Shown here: positions 20,319-25,151 of the stretch, in pieces
Numbering within the stretch: position 1 is the stretch's first letter
Layout of the letters: every line of letters starts with the position of its first letter
DNA from: ZC4RG30 sp964632365
GTDB lineage: Bacteria > Pseudomonadota > Gammaproteobacteria > Steroidobacterales > Steroidobacteraceae
Assembly: GCA_964632365.1 (NCBI GenBank)
Contig: CAZWDR010000031.1
Location: 1 to 25,151 of the forward strand
Direction of reading: 5' to 3'
DNA length: 25,151 bases
The notes under the pieces: generated by a model
The model's input: only the letters and a program-made list of their open reading frames with translations
The model's database searches: none
Told to the model about the DNA's origin: nothing
Position numbers and translations under genes: made by a program

Positions 20319-21677
20319 ATGTTCTCAAAACTCACCGAGCGGCTGACCCGGGCCGTCGACACGCTGCGCGGCCGTGGCCGCCTCACCGAAGACAACATTG
20401 CCGAGACGCTGCGCGACGTGCGCATGGCGCTGCTCGAGGCCGACGTGGCGCTGCCCGTGGTCAAGCGGTTCATCGATGCGGTGCGCGCGAAGGCCATCGG
20501 CACCGAGGTGCAGGGCAGCCTGACACCGGGCCAGGCGCTGGTGGGCGTGATCCACGACGAGCTGGTGGCGCTGATGGGCGGCAACGCGCGCCCCTTCGAC
20601 CTGCGTCACTCGCCGCCGGCCGTCATCCTGCTGGCGGGCCTGCAGGGCGCGGGCAAGACCACGACGGCCGGCAAGCTGGCGCGCAACCTGGTCGAGCAGA
20701 AGAAGCGGGTGCTGCTGGCGAGCACCGACATCCGCCGTCCCGCCGCGGTGCTGCAGCTGCAGCGCCTGGCCGAGCAGGTGGGCGCGGACTTCCATCCCGT
20801 GGCGCCGGGGCAGACGCCACGCCAGATCGCCTCGGCCGCGCTCGATGCCGCCAAGCGCGGCGTCTATGGCGTGCTGATCGTCGATACCGCCGGACGCCTG
20901 CACGTCGACGCGGAGCTGATGCAGGAGGTGCGCGACATCGATTCGGCCGTGCAGCCCCATGAGCGGCTGTTCGTCGTCGATGCGATGGCCGGCCAGGACG
21001 CGATCAACGCCGCGCGCGCATTCGGCGAGGCGCTGTCCCTGACGGGCACCATCCTCACCAAGGCCGATGGCGATGCACGCGGCGGCGCGGCGCTGTCGGT
21101 GCGCGAGATCACCGGCAGCCCGCTGCTGTTCGTCGGCACCGGCGAGAAGAGCGACGCGCTCGAGCCCTTCGACCCGGATCGCATGGCGCGCCGCATCCTC
21201 GGCATGGGCGATGTGGTCGCGCTGGTCGAGGAGGTGCGCCGCAATGTCGATGTGGAACAGGCCGAGCAGCTGGCGAAGAAGGTCGCCAAGGGCAAGGGCT
21301 TCGACTTCAACGACCTGAAGTCGCAGCTGCAGCAGCTGCAGAAGATGGGCGGCATGGCCTCGCTGCTCGACAAGCTGCCCGGTGGCGCGCAGGCGGCGCA
21401 GAAGATGGCGTCGGGGCAGGGCGACCACGAGCTGAAGCGCCAGATCGCGCTGATCGATTCAATGACGCCGCGCGAGCGTCGCCGCCCCGAGATCATCGAT
21501 GGCTCGCGCCGCCGGCGCATTGCGGCCGGCGCCGGCATGAAGGTGCAGGATGTGAACCGCCTGCTCAAGCAGCACATGGAAATGCAGAAGATGATGAAGA
21601 AGCTGGGCAGCGGCAAGCTGCAGCGCATGATGGGCGCGATGGCCGGCAAGATGCCGGGGATGCCGCGCGGCTTCTAG
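20319..21677 (+). CDS. ffh: Signal recognition particle protein Ffh
   Basis: A 452-residue SRP GTPase that, with 4.5S RNA, delivers nascent membrane proteins to FtsY. The N domain (MFSKLTERLTRAVDTLRG, with the ALLEADVAL motif) leads to the G domain with GLQGAGKTT (107-115), a DTAGR box, and TKADGDARGG. The Met-rich M domain binds RNA and signal sequences (MKVQDVNRLLKQ, EMQKMMKKL and the end MGAMAGKMPGMP). Length and motif order are normal. The ATG lacks a Shine-Dalgarno and follows the TATAAT by six bases. It converges with the cytochrome gene, 21 bases between stops. Confidence 0.98.
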   Translation: MFSKLTERLTRAVDTLRGRGRLTEDNIAETLRDVRMALLEADVALPVVKRFIDAVRAKAIGTEVQGSLTPGQALVGVIHDELVALMGGNARPFDLRHSPPAVILLAGLQGAGKTTTAGKLARNLVEQKKRVLLASTDIRRPAAVLQLQRLAEQVGADFHPVAPGQTPRQIASAALDAAKRGVYGVLIVDTAGRLHVDAELMQEVRDIDSAVQPHERLFVVDAMAGQDAINAARAFGEALSLTGTILTKADGDARGGAALSVREITGSPLLFVGTGEKSDALEPFDPDRMARRILGMGDVVALVEEVRRNVDVEQAEQLAKKVAKGKGFDFNDLKSQLQQLQKMGGMASLLDKLPGGAQAAQKMASGQGDHELKRQIALIDSMTPRERRRPEIIDGSRRRRIAAGAGMKVQDVNRLLKQHMEMQKMMKKLGSGKLQRMMGAMAGKMPGMPRGF

Positions 21678-21698
21678 CGGCCGGGCATCGCGACCCTG

Positions 21699-23885
21699 TC
21701 AGCGGGAACCTGCACCAGAGCGGTATCCATGCAGGGCCTGCCGGATCTGCGCATCCCCCGGAAAACGCGCTGCGGCAGCTTCGAGCACGCGCACCGCGCG
21801 CGGCAGTGATCCGGTCCGGGCCAGGGCCATCGCATGGACCAGCACATAGCGGGGATTGTCCGGCGCGAGCGCGCTGGCCTGCTCCAGCAACGGCAGCGCA
21901 TCCAGCGTGCGGCCGGCGCGCACCTGCAGCAGCCCGAGCATGTAGTGCGCCTCGGCCGATTCCGGATAGGCGGCCAGCGCCTCGCGCAGCAGCGGCGCGC
22001 CCAGGTCATCGCGGCCGCGCGCGCGCCAGGCATCCGACAGATTCAGCATCGCCGGCAGATAGCGCGGCGCGAGACGGCGCGCCTGCATGAACGCCTGTTC
22101 GGCGCCGGCTGCATCGCCCTGCGCGGCGAGGAACACACCCAGGTCATTCAGCGACTCCGGCATGTCGGCGTTGTGCAGCAGCGAAGCGCGATATTCCGCG
22201 AACGCCTTGCGCAGCGGCTCGCGCATCGCGGCAGGCGCCGCATCCGCCGGGACATCGGCCAGCTGTCGCGCTGCCGCCATGCGCACTGCCTTCAGCGGAT
22301 CCTGCAGCAGCGCAGCCAGGGCTTGCGCGCGTTCTGCCGGTGCGAGGAATCCCAGCGAACCGGCCGCGCCGATGCGCACCAGCGGATCGGCGTCCACCAG
22401 CGCACCGGCGACCACATCCACCTGGCGCTGCGAGGGGAAGCGCGCGCTTTCCGCCAGCGCCAGCGCGCGCAGCACCGCCGGCTCGCGCGGGTTCGCAGCC
22501 AGCGCCAGAAGTCCGGGCGCCACGGCGTCATCCGCCCGGCGCGCGCCGGCGATCAATGCGGCATGGCCGTATGCCGGCGCGTCGCGTCCGGTGCGGGCCG
22601 CGATGAAGCGCGCCGCCCACGCATCGTCGCGGTCCGTGTGGCACTGGGTGCAGGCATTGGGCACACCGGACTGCACGCTGGCGGCGGGATCCGGAACGCG
22701 GAAGGCGTGATCACGCCGCTGATCCACCCCCATGTAGGTGCGCGCCGGCATGTGGCAGTCCACGCATTGGGCCCCGGCGGATCCTGCCGCATGGAACATG
22801 TGGTCCGGCGTGTCGAAGCGCTGCGGTGCGTGGCACTGCCCGCACAGCGCATTGCCGGTGGCGCGCAGGCGCGCGCCGTGTGGTTCGTGGCAGCTGGAAC
22901 AGGTCACATGGTTCTGGTGCATGCGGCTCTGCAGGAACGAGCCGGTCTCGAACACCTCATCGAGGATCTGTCCGTCGGAGTGATACATGCCCTGCAGCAG
23001 CGGGGTGGGCAGGAACTGGTCGAGGAATTGCGCGGTGACGTCCGGCTGCGCCAGTTCCGTGCGGCGCGAATGGCAGGCGGCGCAGACCTGCATCTGCGTG
23101 CCAAACGATGCCGGCGCGGCGTCCGGCCGCTGCGTGGTGGACGGGCGGAACGTCGCAGCCAGGTCCAGTGCAAGACCCCGGTCCGCGATGGAGCGCTCGC
23201 CGCCTGCCCAGGCCAGGTGCCTGGATGCCGGGCCATGGCAGGCTTCGCAGCCCACGTTCACTTCCTGCCAGCGCGTCTCGTAGCGGTCCTGTCCGGCGAC
23301 ATGCCCCTTCACCAGGCCGGTGGAGTGGCAGCTCGCGCAGCGCGAATTCCAGTTCTGGAAGGCGCCGGTCCAGTGCAGCGCGTCCTCTGGCGTGACCGCG
23401 CGGTCCGGATGCAGGTGGTACCAGCGCTGTCCGCCCTCGGCGGCAGCGCGGCTGTCCCATGCGGTGCCCAGCACCTGCATGCGGCCGTCGGGAAATTCGA
23501 TCAGGTACTGCTGCAGCGGGTGCCAGCCGAAGGTGTAGGCGATGCGGAAGGTCTGCGGCGCGCCCGGCACGTCGTCGGTCTCGACGAAATAGTCCGCATC
23601 GCGCCGGAAGAAGCGCGAGCTCCGGCCGAAGTAGTCGAAGCTTGAATCGTTGAAGTCGCCAAGCACCGACTGCGGCGTAGCCGGCAGCATCGCCTGGTGG
23701 TGGTGACTGGATTGCCAGGCCTCGTATTGCGTGGCGTGGCAGCTGGCACATTGCGCCGAGCCGACGAAGATGGCGCTGGCTGGCGGCGCCGCGCAGCCGT
23801 GCAACAGGATCGCCGCGGCGCCCAGCAGCACCACGGCGACGGCAACGATCAGGCGTGCACGACCCCCCGGCATCCGCCCGATCAT
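21699..23885 (-). CDS. Octahaem c-type cytochrome with HEAT-like and TPR repeats
   Basis: A 728-residue exported protein. The hydrophobic N-terminus ends in ILLHGC (Cys31), a possible lipobox, so it may be membrane-tethered. Eight CXXCH haem sites follow within the first 410 residues: CASCH (46-50), CASCH, CEACH, CAACH, CSSCH, CGQCH, CVDCH and CTQCH, resembling the cytochrome c554/multihaem redox group. Next come HEAT-like helical repeats (about residues 430-530), then TPR units (about 570-715: SLNDLGVFLAAQGD, AEQAFMQARRLAP, EAHYMLGLLQVRAGR, ALPLLEQASALAPDNP). It is probably a periplasmic electron carrier or reductase whose repeats dock a partner; its substrate is not recognisable. The start has a weak ribosome site, and a second ATG four codons in is an alternative. 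Divergent from glutathione peroxidase. Confidence 0.9.
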   Translation of the reverse strand: MIGRMPGGRARLIVAVAVVLLGAAAILLHGCAAPPASAIFVGSAQCASCHATQYEAWQSSHHHQAMLPATPQSVLGDFNDSSFDYFGRSSRFFRRDADYFVETDDVPGAPQTFRIAYTFGWHPLQQYLIEFPDGRMQVLGTAWDSRAAAEGGQRWYHLHPDRAVTPEDALHWTGAFQNWNSRCASCHSTGLVKGHVAGQDRYETRWQEVNVGCEACHGPASRHLAWAGGERSIADRGLALDLAATFRPSTTQRPDAAPASFGTQMQVCAACHSRRTELAQPDVTAQFLDQFLPTPLLQGMYHSDGQILDEVFETGSFLQSRMHQNHVTCSSCHEPHGARLRATGNALCGQCHAPQRFDTPDHMFHAAGSAGAQCVDCHMPARTYMGVDQRRDHAFRVPDPAASVQSGVPNACTQCHTDRDDAWAARFIAARTGRDAPAYGHAALIAGARRADDAVAPGLLALAANPREPAVLRALALAESARFPSQRQVDVVAGALVDADPLVRIGAAGSLGFLAPAERAQALAALLQDPLKAVRMAAARQLADVPADAAPAAMREPLRKAFAEYRASLLHNADMPESLNDLGVFLAAQGDAAGAEQAFMQARRLAPRYLPAMLNLSDAWRARGRDDLGAPLLREALAAYPESAEAHYMLGLLQVRAGRTLDALPLLEQASALAPDNPRYVLVHAMALARTGSLPRAVRVLEAAAARFPGDAQIRQALHGYRSGAGSR

Positions 23886-23990
23886 AGCGACAGTCCATGT
23901 CCGCGCCGCGATGATCGCCCGAGGTGATCACCTTTCGTCGCGTCGCGCGCCGTGGAAGAATGCCTGCCCGCAGCCAGCCGTGGAAAACCC

Positions 23991-24467
23991 ATGTCATTGC
24001 ACGACACCACCGCCCGCCGCATCGACGGCAGCGAACGGGATCTCTCCGAATACCGCGGCAAGGTGCTGCTGGTGGTCAATGTCGCGAGCCGCTGCGGCTT
24101 CACGCCGCAATACGCGGGCCTGCAGGCGCTGCACGACCAATACGCCGACCGCGGATTCGCGGTGCTCGGCTTTCCGTGCAACCAGTTCGGCGCGCAGGAG
24201 CCGGGCAGCGAGGCGGAGATCGGCGCCTTCTGCGAGAGCCGGTTCAATGTCGGTTTCCCGATGTTCGCGAAGGTCGAGGTGAACGGTGCGAACGCGCATC
24301 CGCTGTTCCAGCAGCTGAAGGCGGCCGCCCCGGGCGTCCTCGGCACCGAGGCCATCAAGTGGAATTTCACCAAGTTCCTGGTCGATCGCGAGGGGCGCGT
24401 GGTGGCCCGTTACGCACCCAAGCAGGAACCCCGCGAGCTCGGGGCGGACATCGAGGCGTTGCTGTAG
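23991..24467 (+). CDS. Glutathione peroxidase (cysteine type, thioredoxin-dependent-like)
   Basis: A 158-residue BtuE/GPX-type peroxidase that reduces hydrogen or lipid peroxides. The peroxidatic Cys35 is in VASRCGFTPQY (Cys instead of Sec). The catalytic tetrad continues with Gln69 in CNQFGAQEPG and Trp124-Asn125 in KWNFTKF. Cys81 in FCESRFNVGFP sits where the resolving Cys of two-Cys, thioredoxin-linked GPXs is found. No signal peptide, so cytoplasmic. The ATG at 23991 (MSLHDTTARR) fits the family start; an upstream in-frame start lacks support. The ribosome site is weak (GGAAAA). Divergent from the octahaem gene, with about 105 bases between starts. Confidence 0.95.
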   Translation: MSLHDTTARRIDGSERDLSEYRGKVLLVVNVASRCGFTPQYAGLQALHDQYADRGFAVLGFPCNQFGAQEPGSEAEIGAFCESRFNVGFPMFAKVEVNGANAHPLFQQLKAAAPGVLGTEAIKWNFTKFLVDREGRVVARYAPKQEPRELGADIEALL

Positions 24468-24512
24468 GCGCGCGGCGACACACTGCGGAATAGCCGAATC
24501 GGCGGCACCCTT

Positions 24513-24530
24513 TGTAGGTCATATCTTACA
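24513..24530. repeat. AT-rich dyad TGTAGGTCATATCTTACA
   Basis: An 18-base element with outer arms TGTAgG and CtTACA and six of nine dyad positions matching. It is strikingly AT-rich against the local background and lies in the 188-base spacer upstream of the HAMP gene. It looks like a transcription-factor operator, but I cannot assign one. Confidence 0.45.
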
Positions 24531-24590
24531 TTGCTGAGGGCGCACGACCGACGGCATGCGCAGGCTCGCGCGATAGGCTGGGCGACAGTT

Positions 24591-24602
24591 TTGACGAGTC
24601 AA
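24591..24602. repeat. Perfect palindrome TTGAC-GA-GTCAA
   Basis: Five-base perfect arms around GA, 54 bases before the HAMP gene start. The left arm could serve as a -35 hexamer (TTGACG), but no good -10 lies 17 bases away, so an operator is equally possible. Confidence 0.4.
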
Positions 24603-24655
24603 GCGCGCTGCGGACCGCGGCGCCGAACGACAAAAAAGCGATCGGGAGCCACTGA

Positions 24656-25151
24656 ATGGATGCAGCTGAGAGGGTGAGCCGTCGCTCATCCCGGTCCGTC
24701 TCGCGGGTGCATCGCGAAGACGAGGAGCTGGACCTTCGGCGGCTGCTGAAGGTGTTGCAGGGCCTCCGCGACGGCGACTTCTCGATGCGCCTGCCCGGCG
24801 ACAAGACCGGCCTCTCCGGCAAGGTCGCGGACGTCATCAACGAGATCGCGGCCACCAACCAGCGCCTGGCGCGCGAGATCGAGCGCGCCGGACAACTGGT
24901 CGGCAAGGAAGGCCGCACCCGCCATCGCATCACTGCGGAGCGCCGCTCCGGTTCGTGGGGCGCGATGGAAAGCGCGCTGAACACGCTGATCGACGACCTG
25001 GTCTGGCCGACCGTCGAGACCACGCACACCATCTCGGCCGTGGCGAAGGGTGACCTCTCGCAGCTGATGCCGCTGGAGGTCGATGGACGGCCGGTGAAGG
25101 GCGAGTTCCTGCGCTCGGCCACCATCGTCAATTCGATGATCGAGCAGATGC
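24656..25151 (+). CDS. Multi-HAMP signalling protein, probable hybrid histidine kinase (5' part only)
   Basis: The frame is open from the ATG to the right edge (165 residues seen). GGGAG lies eight bases upstream. A charged Arg/Ser/Glu-rich start has no transmembrane segment, so the protein looks soluble. Two HAMP-like units are visible: about 33-85 (LQGLRDGDFSMRLPGDKTG, then VADVINEIAATNQRL) and about 119-165 (WPTVETTHTISAVAKGDLSQ, then FLRSATIVNSMIEQM). The second matches the repeated-HAMP arrays of group III/Nik1-like hybrid kinases, which continue into HisKA, HATPase and receiver domains (family knowledge). Those domains are outside the window, so the kinase call is an inference. Confidence 0.75.
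   Translation, partial: MDAAERVSRRSSRSVSRVHREDEELDLRRLLKVLQGLRDGDFSMRLPGDKTGLSGKVADVINEIAATNQRLAREIERAGQLVGKEGRTRHRITAERRSGSWGAMESALNTLIDDLVWPTVETTHTISAVAKGDLSQLMPLEVDGRPVKGEFLRSATIVNSMIEQM

Noticed and set aside
1..25151. CRISPR arrays, tRNA or rRNA genes, insertion sequences, toxin-antitoxin or phage-defence modules
   Set aside because: No regularly spaced repeats, RNA-gene signatures, transposase motifs or defence-type domains are visible on either strand.

Overview
The window is GC-rich DNA, probably from a gammaproteobacterium. The order rpsF-rpsR-rplI-dnaB-alr, with radA and ffh nearby, is typical of that class. TonB-dependent uptake and lipoprotein-type signal peptides show a Gram-negative envelope. 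A relative of Xanthomonadales, Nevskiales or Steroidobacteraceae is my guess, not something the sequence proves. A run of exactly 100 Ns (16147-16246) marks a scaffold gap in a draft assembly.

Left part (1-11459), accessory and envelope-directed. On the minus strand lie a pre-peptidase-C-like lipoprotein (cut by the window edge), a VOC-fold protein and a lipoprotein-type PQQ/haem alcohol dehydrogenase. Divergent from it on the plus strand runs a probable transcription unit: an SMP-30-like protein (TTG start), an internally duplicated DUF8021-like secreted protein, an SGNH esterase (GTG start overlapping the previous stop), a TonB-dependent receptor, a DUF6152 protein and a secreted protein of a DUF6152-associated family. 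Together they look like a system for taking up and oxidising or hydrolysing an organic substrate in the periplasm. The substrate is unknown. A DUF1428 gene converges on this unit across a perfect hairpin.

Middle part (11570-16133), core genes: ribosomal proteins bS6, bS18 and bL9, then replicative helicase DnaB, then alanine racemase overlapping dnaB by four bases. DnaB is interrupted by a 293-residue in-frame intein that keeps the splicing residues but appears to have lost the first LAGLIDADG half of its homing endonuclease.

Right part (16247-25151): a bacterioferritin truncated by the gap and its divergent ferredoxin (iron store and release, with a Fur-box-like dyad between them); a two-gene PP2C phosphatase/FHA operon ending in a strong terminator; radA and ffh, where a perfect TATAAT sits just upstream of the ffh start; an octahaem cytochrome c with HEAT-like and TPR repeats; a cysteine glutathione peroxidase; and the beginning of a multi-HAMP signalling protein cut by the right edge.

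The strongest oddities are the reduced DnaB intein, the bacterioferritin with a haem Met but without one ferroxidase Glu, the duplicated DUF8021-like protein inside the uptake cluster, and the octahaem-HEAT-TPR fusion.
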